Below are positions 1 to 5,928 of a stretch of 8,961 bases of DNA, one piece after another. Numbering within the stretch: position 1 is the stretch's first letter; each line of letters starts with the position of its first letter. Position numbers and translations under genes: made by a program. Below the pieces are notes generated by a model. That model ran no database searches and was not told the origin of the DNA. It was given only the letters and a program-made list of their open reading frames with translations. This DNA is from Haloarculaceae archaeon. Lineage in GTDB: Archaea; Halobacteriota; Halobacteria; Halobacteriales; Haloarculaceae. Location: positions 1 through 8,961 of the forward strand of contig JAHENO010000208.1 of NCBI GenBank assembly GCA_018609945.1, read 5' to 3'.

Positions 1-67
1 CGTCGTCCCGTTTTATCGCTTCGAGTTTCTGTTTGGTCTCGTCCGATATCCGGATCGACGTACTCAT
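1..67 (-). CDS. Antitoxin-like DNA-binding protein, N-terminus only (cut by window edge)
   Basis: Reading the minus strand from an ATG at 67 gives MSTSIRISDETKQKLEAIKR followed by two Asp residues, still open at position 1. Haloarchaeal small VapB-type antitoxins (the DUF7557-like, ribbon-helix-helix-related group) very commonly begin with this MSTSIRxxxxTKxxLxxIKRxxE pattern: a short strand carrying alternating polar residues that contacts DNA, then an amphipathic helix. Known members are about 60-90 residues and often precede a PIN-domain toxin gene, which would lie beyond the left edge here. The start is supported by a TATA box (94-100) centred 30 bases upstream, which fits a leaderless mRNA. 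Only 22 codons are visible, so the family call rests on the N-terminal motif, and toxin pairing is inference. Confidence 0.6.
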   Translation of the reverse strand, partial: MSTSIRISDETKQKLEAIKRDD

Positions 68-93
68 GTCTAATACACTGTATTCGGCATCCC

Positions 94-100
94 TATATAT
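94..100 (-). promoter_or_regulatory. TATA box of the antitoxin-like gene
   Basis: TATATAT on either strand is the most AT-rich run near the left gene. Its centre is 30 bases upstream of the ATG at 67, the usual spacing for haloarchaeal leaderless transcripts. It lies in the 139-base gap shared with the divergent metE-like operon. Confidence 0.55.
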
Positions 101-171
101 TGTGGGCGCTCGCTCGGTTTCGGTCGACAGCGTCGCCCAGGATATTACCTTTGGTTATCAAACAAAAGAAG

Positions 172-181
172 AAATATTAAA
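172..181 (+). promoter_or_regulatory. TATA box of the split methionine synthase operon
   Basis: AAATATTAAA is preceded by a purine-rich AAAGAAG stretch that could be the TFB recognition element. The centre lies about 30 bases before the ATG at 207, so the transcript probably starts at or next to that codon. This supports 207 over the upstream in-frame ATG at 33, whose 58 extra codons would run across both promoters and the antitoxin-like start. Confidence 0.6.
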
Positions 182-206
182 GCCCGTCATACCCTACGAG
201 CGAGCA

Positions 207-1211
207 ATGACACAGATAGTTGCGACGACACCGGGGCTGTATCCGTTACCGGAGTGGGCCAAAGACGAGCTCGCAGACCTGAAGGGCCACCAGAAGGAGG
301 ACCTCGTAAGCGGCGACGAGGACGAGGCGATCAGCGAGGCCTACGAGCGTGCCCGCGGGGACGTCATCGACCAGCAGCGGACGGCCGGTCTGGACCGGGT
401 CGTCGAGGGGCAGTTGCGCTGGGACGACATGCTCGCCCACCCGCTGGTCGTCGCTGACAGCGTCGAGACGGGCGGCATCGTCAGGTACTACGACAACAAC
501 AACTTCTACCGCGATCCCATCGTCACCGGGCCGCTGGCGGCGACGGGCGACGTCGCGGCCGAACTCGACGCCGCGGCCGACCGCGCGGGAGAGACACCGC
601 TGCAGGCCGTTCTCCCGGGGCCGTACTCGCTTGCGGACCTGGCGACCGACGAGCACTACGGCGACGAGGCGGCCCTGCTGGACGCCGTTACCGAGTTCCT
701 CGCCGACGAAATCAAGCAGTTCCCCGCGGTCGAGACGCTGTTCCTGCTCGAGCCCTCGCTGGCGGTGAACCCGCCAGGTGACGGCCCCGACGAACACGCG
801 AGCGAGGCCGTCGACGCCGTGGCCGGCGCCACCGACGCCGGGACGGAAGTCGTCGTCCACACCTACTGGGAGGCCTTAGAGGAGAAGGTGTACGCACACC
901 TGATGGACGCGGCCGTCCAGGCCATCGGGTTCGACCTCGTTTCGGACCACGACCGGAACGTCTACCTCGCCGGCGAGTACGGCACCAAGGAGGACGTGGC
1001 ACTCGGGCTGGTCGACGGGCAGAACACGCTGGTCGAGTCGCCCGAGACCATCCGGGAACGCGTCGAGTGGTTCACCGACCAGTCCGGCGAGGACTTCGGA
1101 ACGGTGTATGCCACCGCGAACACGGAGCTGTTCTACCTGCCCGTCAACAAGTTCGAGGCGAAACTGGCAGCGCTCGCGGACGCAGCCGACCTCGAGGAGG
1201 TGCACGCATGA
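207..1211 (+). CDS. MetE-family protein without the zinc site (putative partner subunit of methionine synthase)
   Basis: This 334-residue protein resembles one half of cobalamin-independent methionine synthase (a MetE/UROD-like TIM barrel). It aligns by eye with the next gene along its length: GLDRVVEGQLRWDDM (61-75) matches GLDVVVDGEMRRNEM, VLPGPYSLADL (135-145) matches VPITGPYTLAS, and EPSLA (182-186) matches DEPAL. The residues that bind catalytic zinc in MetE are not kept. The HxC motif reads HTY (218-220), and the PDCGL motif is replaced by a segment around ANTEL (304-308); the Asp of IDEPA is also missing. It is therefore unlikely to be catalytic alone. Its stop overlaps the next start (ATGA), suggesting coupled translation and a two-subunit enzyme resembling the two halves of bacterial MetE. 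Start 207 is chosen from the TATA spacing. Family call is firm, the partner role inferred. Confidence 0.8.
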   Translation: MTQIVATTPGLYPLPEWAKDELADLKGHQKEDLVSGDEDEAISEAYERARGDVIDQQRTAGLDRVVEGQLRWDDMLAHPLVVADSVETGGIVRYYDNNNFYRDPIVTGPLAATGDVAAELDAAADRAGETPLQAVLPGPYSLADLATDEHYGDEAALLDAVTEFLADEIKQFPAVETLFLLEPSLAVNPPGDGPDEHASEAVDAVAGATDAGTEVVVHTYWEALEEKVYAHLMDAAVQAIGFDLVSDHDRNVYLAGEYGTKEDVALGLVDGQNTLVESPETIRERVEWFTDQSGEDFGTVYATANTELFYLPVNKFEAKLAALADAADLEEVHA

Positions 1212-2272
1212 CTGGCCCGCGCGAGCAGTTCCGGCCCGCCGACCACCCGCACGAGCACTTCATCCTGACGACCGTCGTCGGTTCCTACCCGAAGCCGAAG
1301 TGGCTCCACCGCGCCCGCGACCTCTACGAGGACGAGGAGGCGAACTTCGGCGACGAGCACTTCGAGGAGGCCAAAGACGACGCCGCGCGCCTGATAACTG
1401 GCGAGCACGAGCGCTCCGGACTGGACGTCGTCGTCGACGGGGAGATGCGCCGCAACGAGATGGTCGAGTACTTCGCCCACCGCATCGACGGCTACGAGTT
1501 CAACGGCCGCGTGAAAGTGTGGGGCCACAACTACTTCGACAAACCCTCCGTTGTGGACGAGGTAACCTACGGCGAGGAGTGGCTCGTCTCCGAGTACGAG
1601 TTCACCTCTGGGGTGGCCTCCCGGCCGGTGAAGGTCCCCATCACCGGTCCGTACACGCTGGCGAGCTGGTCGTTCAACGAGGCCTACGATAGCGAGGAAG
1701 CGCTCGCCTACGACCTCGCGGATCTGGTCAACGAGGAAATAGAGGCGCTGGTCGACGCCGGCGCCCGGTACATCCAGATCGACGAGCCCGCGCTGGCGAC
1801 GACGCCCGACGACCACGCGATCGTCGGCGAGTGTCTCGACCGCATCGCCGACGACGTGCCAGAGGTGGTCCGCCTGGGATTGCACGTCTGCTATGGCGAT
1901 TACTCCCGCATCTATCCCGAAATCCTCGATTTCCCGGTCCACGAGTTCGACCTCGAACTCGCCAACGGCGACTACGAGCAGATCGACGTCTTCACCGAGA
2001 CCGAATTTACCAAGGACTTCGCGATGGGGGCCGTCGACGCCCACGTCGCCGAGGTCGAATCCGTCGAAGGGATCAAGGAGAACATCCTCCACGGGCTGGA
2101 GGTGGTGCCTCCCGAGCGCCTGACGATCAGCCCCGACTGCGGGCTGAAACTGCTGCCCCGCGAGGTCGCCTACGGCAAGATGGAGAACATGGTCCAGGCG
2201 GTCCGCGAGGTCGAGGCCGAACTCGACGCCGGCGAGATCGATGTCGCGCCCGCCGCCAGCGCGGACGATTAG
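1208..2272 (+). CDS. metE: Methionine synthase, MetE-type catalytic subunit
   Basis: This 354-residue protein matches the C-terminal catalytic half of MetE, which transfers a methyl group to homocysteine to make methionine in the cytoplasm. Visible motifs are TTVVGSYPKP (21-30), GLDVVVDGEMRRNEMVEY (71-88), ITGPYT (145-150) and QIDEPAL (190-196, homocysteine side). Three likely zinc ligands are His226 and Cys228 in HVCYG and Cys311 in SPDCGLK; Glu250 is a plausible fourth. Bacterial MetE is about 750 residues with two such barrels; archaeal core MetE proteins are near 310-350, so this length is normal. The start is the ATG at 1208, overlapping the upstream stop by four bases. Whether the methyl donor is a folate or a corrinoid protein cannot be told from the sequence. 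Confidence 0.88.
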   Translation: MTGPREQFRPADHPHEHFILTTVVGSYPKPKWLHRARDLYEDEEANFGDEHFEEAKDDAARLITGEHERSGLDVVVDGEMRRNEMVEYFAHRIDGYEFNGRVKVWGHNYFDKPSVVDEVTYGEEWLVSEYEFTSGVASRPVKVPITGPYTLASWSFNEAYDSEEALAYDLADLVNEEIEALVDAGARYIQIDEPALATTPDDHAIVGECLDRIADDVPEVVRLGLHVCYGDYSRIYPEILDFPVHEFDLELANGDYEQIDVFTETEFTKDFAMGAVDAHVAEVESVEGIKENILHGLEVVPPERLTISPDCGLKLLPREVAYGKMENMVQAVREVEAELDAGEIDVAPAASADD

Positions 2273-2311
2273 GGTTCTGGTCGCCGGCGTCCGACCGCGG
2301 CTACCCCGACA

Positions 2312-2695
2312 CTACACCGGCTCGAAGACGACGACGCGCTCGTCTTCGGTCTCGTTGCGGCCGACGCCCAGTGCGACCTCGTCTCCGATGTCGACCTCGT
2401 CGTGGTCGACGCCGCGGACCTGTCCGGTGACGTTCACGGGGCCGAACTCGGCGACCGCGACGACGTAGGGCGTATCGTCGGCAAACGAGGGTCCGGCGAC
2501 GTTGGTGATGGTGTAGGTGAGTATCTCGCCCGTCTCGGGGAGGTCTTTCTCGACCAGTTCGCGTTCGCCGGTCTCGGGGTCGACCTCCCGTGGCGGGAGC
2601 CAGCCGTTGCCGCTCGGACTTTCGAGGTAGTAGGGCTCGCCGGCCTCGACAGCGTCGAGGAAGTCGTCGTAGCCGGCGTCGCGCGCGTCGCTCAT
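2312..2695 (-). CDS. OB-fold (DUF35-like) thiolase partner, cysteine-free
   Basis: This 127-residue acidic protein follows the DUF35 pattern: an N-terminal helix (DDFLDAVEAGE), a segment where a rubredoxin-like zinc ribbon normally sits (about 22-48, with the typical PPREV core), then an OB-fold (about 55-127, including ILTYTITNV, PYVVAVAEFG and VDIGDEVALG). DUF35 proteins bind thiolases; in haloarchaea such small OB-fold proteins act as beta subunits of two-part beta-ketothiolases (PhaA and BktB of Haloferax mediterranei), and in methanogens they bridge thiolase and HMG-CoA synthase. Oddly, there is no cysteine at all, so the zinc ribbon cannot bind metal. The gene is last in the SDR-thiolase operon and has a full GGAGGTGA site four bases before its ATG. 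Beta-subunit role is inferred from family and position. Confidence 0.78.
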   Translation of the reverse strand: MSDARDAGYDDFLDAVEAGEPYYLESPSGNGWLPPREVDPETGERELVEKDLPETGEILTYTITNVAGPSFADDTPYVVAVAEFGPVNVTGQVRGVDHDEVDIGDEVALGVGRNETEDERVVVFEPV

Positions 2696-2754
2696 GCTAT
2701 CACCTCCAGAGCTTCGCTCTGGCGTCGTTTCATTCGCTCGCTACGCTCACTCAT
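2692..2754 (-). CDS. 20-residue mini-ORF bridging thiolase and OB-fold genes
   Basis: The minus strand carries an ATG at 2754 that overlaps the thiolase stop (ATGA). Its frame runs 20 codons and stops at 2692, overlapping the OB-fold gene's ATG in the same ATGA manner. The peptide begins MSERSERMKRRQSEALE; it is basic and unlike the acidic proteins around it, so a functional peptide is doubtful. SERSER-type coding of GAGCGTAGCGAGCG sequence is, from general familiarity, frequent in haloarchaeal intergenic DNA, so this may be a dispersed palindromic element that happens to be open. The alternative is a translation-coupling device, because the frame runs through a hairpin that holds part of the next ribosome binding site. 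Translation itself is unproven. Confidence 0.35.
   Translation of the reverse strand: MSERSERMKRRQSEALEVIA
2700..2707 (-). promoter_or_regulatory. Ribosome binding site of the OB-fold gene, partly within a hairpin
   Basis: GGAGGTGA on the minus strand is fully complementary to the 3' end of archaeal 16S rRNA and ends four bases before the ATG at 2695. Its first two G residues (2707-2706) also form the base of the hairpin at 2706-2722. Confidence 0.7.
2706..2722 (-). repeat. Perfect hairpin between thiolase and OB-fold genes
   Basis: On the minus strand CCAGAGC, the loop GAA and GCTCTGG form a perfect 7-bp stem. It lies inside the mini-ORF and overlaps the first two bases of the downstream ribosome binding site. 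It could work as an attenuating RNA structure that passing ribosomes open, or be part of a dispersed palindromic element. Confidence 0.6.
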
Positions 2755-3914
2755 GAAACCACCTCCAGGACGTTCACCACGCAACTGGCGACCGTCCCGC
2801 CGGCGTTGTGGGTGATGCCGACCTCGGCGTCGGCGACGGCGTCGCTGTTGACGTGGTCGCCCCGCAGGAGTTTCGTCATCTCCGATATCTGGGCGCCGCC
2901 GGTCGCGCCGACGGGGTGGCCCTTCGCCTTCAGGCCGCCCGAGAGGTTCACGGGCAGGTCGCCGTCGATGGTCGTCTCGCCGTTCCGTGCCGCGGAGATG
3001 GCCTCGCCCTGCTCGTAGAAGCCGAGCGCCTCAAGCGCGAGCACTTCTGCGATGGTAAAGCAGTCGTGGACCTCCGCGACGTCGACGTCCTCGGGCTCGA
3101 TACCGGCTTCCGAGAATGCCGCCTCGCCGGCCCGCTCGGCTGCAGGGGTGCTGGTCATCGAGACCCGATCCGCCAGCGCGAGGCGGTCGCTGCTCTGGCC
3201 GGTGCCCGTGATGGCGACCTCGGGGTCGAGGCCGTGTTCCTCGGCGAACTCCTCGCTGACGAGGAGCGCGGCGCTGGCACCGTCGCTCATCGGCGAGCAG
3301 TCATAGAGGCCAAACGGCGAGCAGACGGTCGGCGCCTCCAGCACGTCGTCGACGTCGATGGCGCGCTGGAACTGCGCGAGGTCGTTCTCGACGGCGTTCT
3401 GGTGGTTCTTGACCGCGATGGCGGCCAGGTCCTCCCGGCCGCCGCCGTGCTCGTGGAAGTACCGCTGGGCCATCAGCGAGTAGGCGCCCGGGAAGGTGAT
3501 TCCCTGCTTGATCTCCCAGAGGGCGTCCGCAGCGGCCGCGAGCGCGGCCGTGCCCTCGGCGGTCGAGATGTTGGTCATCCGCTCGGCGCCGCCGACGAGC
3601 GCGACGTCGACCTCGCCGCTGCGGACGCGGTTGACCCCGAAGCGCACCGCCGCGCCGCTCGAGGCACAGGCGCTCTCGATGCGGGTCGAGGGCGCCGTCA
3701 CCCCGGCCATGTCGGCCGCCAGCGGGCCGGAGTGGCCCTGCTGTTCGGCGAACTCGCCCATGAAGTTGCCGTAGAAGACCTCGTCGACGTCGTTGGGCCC
3801 GATTCCGGCGTCCTCGAAGGCCTCCAGGGCGGCCTCGGCGAACAGTTGCCGGGCGGTGAGTTCCCCGTGTTTCCCGAAGGGCGTCATCCCGACGCCCGCG
3901 ATTGGAACCGACAT
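2751..3914 (-). CDS. Beta-ketothiolase / acetyl-CoA acetyltransferase, alpha subunit
   Basis: This 387-residue protein is a thiolase of the archaeal/SCP-x type, the class that works with DUF35 partners. It condenses two acetyl-CoA into acetoacetyl-CoA or runs the reverse reaction. The nucleophile is Cys83 in ESACASSGAAV; His283 in EVHDCF and His333 in GGLKAKGHPVGATGG are the other active-site signatures. The C-terminal CxGGG motif of bacterial biosynthetic thiolases reads HNAGGT (369-374), as is common in this archaeal class. The gene begins one base after the SDR stop (TAA-c-ATG) and leads through the mini-ORF to the OB-fold gene. The SDR neighbour favours a PHA-precursor role; supply to the mevalonate pathway or beta-oxidation remain alternatives. 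Confidence 0.88.
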   Translation of the reverse strand: MSVPIAGVGMTPFGKHGELTARQLFAEAALEAFEDAGIGPNDVDEVFYGNFMGEFAEQQGHSGPLAADMAGVTAPSTRIESACASSGAAVRFGVNRVRSGEVDVALVGGAERMTNISTAEGTAALAAAADALWEIKQGITFPGAYSLMAQRYFHEHGGGREDLAAIAVKNHQNAVENDLAQFQRAIDVDDVLEAPTVCSPFGLYDCSPMSDGASAALLVSEEFAEEHGLDPEVAITGTGQSSDRLALADRVSMTSTPAAERAGEAAFSEAGIEPEDVDVAEVHDCFTIAEVLALEALGFYEQGEAISAARNGETTIDGDLPVNLSGGLKAKGHPVGATGGAQISEMTKLLRGDHVNSDAVADAEVGITHNAGGTVASCVVNVLEVVS

Positions 3915-3915
3915 G

Positions 3916-4659
3916 TTACCACTCCATGCCCCCGTTGACGCCGAGCACCTGGCCGGTCATGTAGCTGGACTCCTCGCTGGCGAGGAATCGGACGATGCCG
4001 ACGATGTCCTCGACCTGGGCGAACCGGTTCAGCGGGATGCGCTCGAGGATGTTCTCCCTGACGCGATCCGGCACGTCCGCGAGCATGTCCGTCATCACGA
4101 ACCCGGGCGCGACGCAGTTGGCCGTCGATCCCTCCCTGGCGATTTCGAGGGCGATGGTCCGCGTGAAGCCGAAGAGGCCGGATTTGGTCGTCGCGTAGTT
4201 GGCCTGTCCATAGTTGCCCTGCTGGCCGACCACGCTCGAGATGTTGATGAGTCGCCCCTCGTGGGCAGCCCGGATGTCGTCGAAGCAGACTTTCGTGCAG
4301 TTGTAGACGCCGCCGAGGTTGACGTCCATGACCCGGTCCCAGTCCTCGCGGGTCATGTTCTCGAATTTTTTGTCGATCGTGATCCCGGCGTTGTTGACGA
4401 GCACGTCCACGGACCCGAACGCCTCGGTCGCGGTCTCGTACATCTCCTCTACCTCGTCGAAGTTCGCGACGTCGGCCTGTGCGACGATGGCCTCGCCGGA
4501 CCCCTCGTCGATGATGTCCCGGACCTCGTAGGCCTCGCTCTCCGAAGACCGGTAGTTGACGACGACGTTCGCCCCCTGGCCGCCGAGTTCCTCCGCGATG
4601 CCGCGTCCGATGCCCTTGGACGCGCCGGTTACCAGACACGTTCTACCGTCGAGTGACAT
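3916..4659 (-). CDS. Acetoacetyl-CoA reductase / 3-oxoacyl reductase (SDR family, PhaB/FabG type)
   Basis: This 247-residue protein is a classical short-chain dehydrogenase. It shows the nucleotide-binding TGASKGIG (11-18), NNAG (89-92), and the catalytic set Asn114, Ser142, Tyr155 and Lys159 (YATTK). Arg37 in NYRSS after the second strand suggests NADPH rather than NADH. Length and features such as MDVNLGGVYNCTK and the end GQVLGVNGGM are typical of PhaB/FabG. Haloarchaea build lipids from isoprenoids and have little need for FabG, and FabG-like proteins have been shown to supply 3-hydroxybutyryl-CoA for PHA in Haloarcula. With the thiolase immediately downstream, acetoacetyl-CoA reductase is the best reading. 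It is first in its operon, behind a palindromic operator candidate. Exact substrate is inferred. Confidence 0.87.
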   Translation of the reverse strand: MSLDGRTCLVTGASKGIGRGIAEELGGQGANVVVNYRSSESEAYEVRDIIDEGSGEAIVAQADVANFDEVEEMYETATEAFGSVDVLVNNAGITIDKKFENMTREDWDRVMDVNLGGVYNCTKVCFDDIRAAHEGRLINISSVVGQQGNYGQANYATTKSGLFGFTRTIALEIAREGSTANCVAPGFVMTDMLADVPDRVRENILERIPLNRFAQVEDIVGIVRFLASEESSYMTGQVLGVNGGMEW

Positions 4660-4682
4660 GAGAGTTCACGCTCCATCTAAAC

Positions 4683-4698
4683 AGTCTCGGACGAGACT
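4683..4698 (-). promoter_or_regulatory. Candidate repressor operator: 16-bp perfect palindrome
   Basis: AGTCTCG and CGAGACT form a perfect inverted repeat separated by two bases. The repeat abuts the TATA-like TAAATAG (4698-4704) on its downstream side and ends 23 bases before the SDR start codon. A bound dimer here would cover the transcription start, so a repressor site is the natural guess. The 2-base spacer makes it a poor RNA hairpin and a better protein-binding dyad. The binding protein is unknown and no regulator gene is adjacent. Confidence 0.5.
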
Positions 4699-4704
4699 AT
4701 TTAC
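4698..4704 (-). promoter_or_regulatory. TATA-like element of the SDR-thiolase operon
   Basis: GTAAATA lies on the minus strand around 42 bases before the ATG at 4659, predicting a start near 4674 and a leader of about 15 bases. A second AT-rich run at 4723-4738 (minus TTATTATTATA) could be an upstream promoter or the T-rich end of the ndk transcript. Confidence 0.4.
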
Positions 4705-4723
4705 TCTGGTGGTTGGTGCAGGT

Positions 4724-4812
4724 CTATAATAATAAAGACACGTTTGGCGACTCTCCAGAGCGGCTCTGCCGTCGATACACTCCGGGCGGACCAGCCGTTC
4801 CCGACCGGAGTG
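4724..4812 (-). terminator. Probable transcription end of the ribosomal-ndk operon
   Basis: The 163-base gap after ndk holds two inverted repeats: CACTCCGG/CCGGAGTG (arms 4778-4785 and 4805-4812) and CAGAGC-G-GCTCTG (4756-4768). These are followed on the minus strand by the T-rich CTTTATTATTATA (about 4725-4737). Archaeal termination depends mainly on T-rich tracts, so the end is most likely within the T-rich run; the hairpins may protect the mRNA 3' end. The calls are by inspection only. Confidence 0.35.
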
Positions 4813-4822
4813 AGAGAGGGGT

Positions 4823-5281
4823 CTATTCGTAGAGCCAGGTCTCGTCGATCCGGTCCCAGTCGAGGAGTTCCTCCTCGTCGAAGAACAGGTCGATCTCGCG
4901 CTCGTTGGCCCCGGGGTCCTCGTGGTCCGACCCGTGAATGACGTTCCGGCCCAGATCGAGGCCGAAGTCACCGCGGATGGTTCCGGGGTCGGACTCGGCG
5001 GGGTCGGTCTCGCCCATCATCTTCCGGACCTGGCGGGTCGCGTCCTGCCCCTCCCAGACCATCGCCATCACCGGCCCGGCGGTGATGAAATCGACGAGGT
5101 CGTCGAAAAACGGCTTGTCTTCGTGTTCCGCGTAGTGGTCGTGAGCCAGTTCCTGGTCGATCCTCATGAACTTCGCGCCGACGAGCTTGAGACCCCGGTC
5201 CTCGAACCGGGAGATGATCTCGCCGATCAGTCCCCGCTGGACGCCGTCCGGCTTGACCATGACGAAGGTGCGCTCGGTCAT
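4823..5281 (-). CDS. ndk: Nucleoside diphosphate kinase
   Basis: This 152-residue protein moves the gamma phosphate from ATP to other nucleoside diphosphates through a phosphohistidine. The N-terminus ERTFVMVKPDGVQRGLIGEI is the family signature, with Lys10 in the VKPDG motif. The active-site histidine is His116 in NVIHGSD, and the C-terminal WLYE is typical. Length matches the family. The ATG at 5281 overlaps the L24e stop (ATGA) and has GGAGG (5289-5293) seven bases upstream, so it is translated as the last gene of the L7Ae operon. The high Asp/Glu content fits a salt-adapted cytoplasm. Function is certain at the family level. Confidence 0.97.
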   Translation of the reverse strand: MTERTFVMVKPDGVQRGLIGEIISRFEDRGLKLVGAKFMRIDQELAHDHYAEHEDKPFFDDLVDFITAGPVMAMVWEGQDATRQVRKMMGETDPAESDPGTIRGDFGLDLGRNVIHGSDHEDPGANEREIDLFFDEEELLDWDRIDETWLYE

Positions 5282-5691
5282 GCCTGTGCCTCCGTCTCCT
5301 CCTCGTCTGCCGTGTCCGCATTCGATTCTGCCGTCTCTTCGTCGGCTCCTCCGTCACCGGTCGAGTCGTCTGCCTCTTCGTCACCCGCTTCTTCTTCGGC
5401 TTCCTCGTCGGCCGGTTCCGCGGCGGCTTCGGATTCGACTTCCGGCTCTTCGTCCGGTACGTCGTCAGTCTCGGGTTCCTCCTCGGTCTCGGGTTCCTCC
5501 TCGGCCTCGACTTCCGCCGGCCGTCCGGCCTCGGTCCATTCGAGGTTGCGCGCTTCCCGGCCGAGGTCGTGGTTGTTCTCGCACTTCGAGGAGCAGTAGT
5601 GGATGGTGGCGCCGTTCGTGCGGACGAACATCGTGCCCGTGCCGGGTTCGATGTCCCCGCCACAGTAGTCACACGTGCGCGTTCGTGGCAT
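5278..5691 (-). CDS. rpl24e: 50S ribosomal protein L24e with long acidic C-terminal extension
   Basis: Residues 1-57 are a complete archaeal L24e (eL24) domain: a zinc finger with Cys7, Cys10, Cys33 and Cys37, and the core RTCDYCGGDIEPGTGTMFV. Usual haloarchaeal L24e proteins stop at about 60-70 residues; this one continues for about 80 more that contain no Lys, Arg or His and are mostly Glu, Asp, Ala, Pro and Thr. The tail includes an exact EEEPET duplication coded by an 18-bp tandem repeat (5468-5503). The tail is probably disordered and may have arisen by repeat expansion. The start shares one base with the S28e stop (TAATG) and has GGAGGAC (5696-5702) upstream. Core function is sure; the tail's role is unknown. 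Confidence 0.92.
   Translation of the reverse strand: MPRTRTCDYCGGDIEPGTGTMFVRTNGATIHYCSSKCENNHDLGREARNLEWTEAGRPAEVEAEEEPETEEEPETDDVPDEEPEVESEAAAEPADEEAEEEAGDEEADDSTGDGGADEETAESNADTADEEETEAQA
5468..5503 (-). repeat. 18-bp perfect tandem repeat in the L24e tail
   Basis: Two identical 18-base units (5468-5485 and 5486-5503) each encode EEEPET, in frame. It is a likely product of replication slippage in an acidic low-complexity segment. Confidence 0.85.
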
Positions 5692-5918
5692 TATTGTCCT
5701 CCGATGGTGTCGGCCTCGCGTGCTGTCTCGCGGAGCTGGAGGACGTCACCCTCCCGGACCGGGCCGAGGACGTTCCGTGTGATGATGCGGCCCTTGTTCT
5801 CGCCTTCGCGGATGCGACACTTCACCTGCATGGCCTCGCCGTGCATCCCGGTTCGGCCCACGAGTTCGATGACCTCCGCGGGTGTGGAACCGCTGTCTTC
5901 GGATTCCTCTGCACTCAT
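5691..5918 (-). CDS. rps28e: 30S ribosomal protein S28e
   Basis: This 75-residue protein is a component of the small ribosomal subunit. The sequence from PAEVIELVGRTGMHGEAM through GRIITRNVLGPVREGDVL to LRETAREADTIGGQ is nearly invariant in archaeal and eukaryotic S28. An in-frame GTG at 5927 would add three residues, but the ATG at 5918 gives the standard MSAEESEDSGS start and has GAGGTGG (5924-5930) five bases upstream. That ribosome binding site overlaps the L7Ae stop codon. The stop TAA shares its last base with the L24e ATG. All of this marks a tightly packed ribosomal operon. Confidence 0.96.
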   Translation of the reverse strand: MSAEESEDSGSTPAEVIELVGRTGMHGEAMQVKCRIREGENKGRIITRNVLGPVREGDVLQLRETAREADTIGGQ

Positions 5919-5928
5919 CTGGACCACC

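Noticed and set aside
150..162. TTTG...CAAA dyad upstream of the metE TATA box as an operator
   Set aside because: Only four-base arms with a non-pairing five-base centre; expected by chance in AT-rich DNA.
33..206. In-frame 58-codon N-terminal extension of the first MetE-like gene from the ATG at 33
   Set aside because: It would run across both predicted TATA boxes and the antisense start of the antitoxin-like gene, its residues are not MetE-like, and the ATG at 207 has correct TATA spacing.
2808..3938. Long plus-strand open frame opposite the thiolase gene
   Set aside because: Antisense shadow caused by GC-rich third codon positions; the minus-strand thiolase has full catalytic motifs and the shadow has no recognisable domain.
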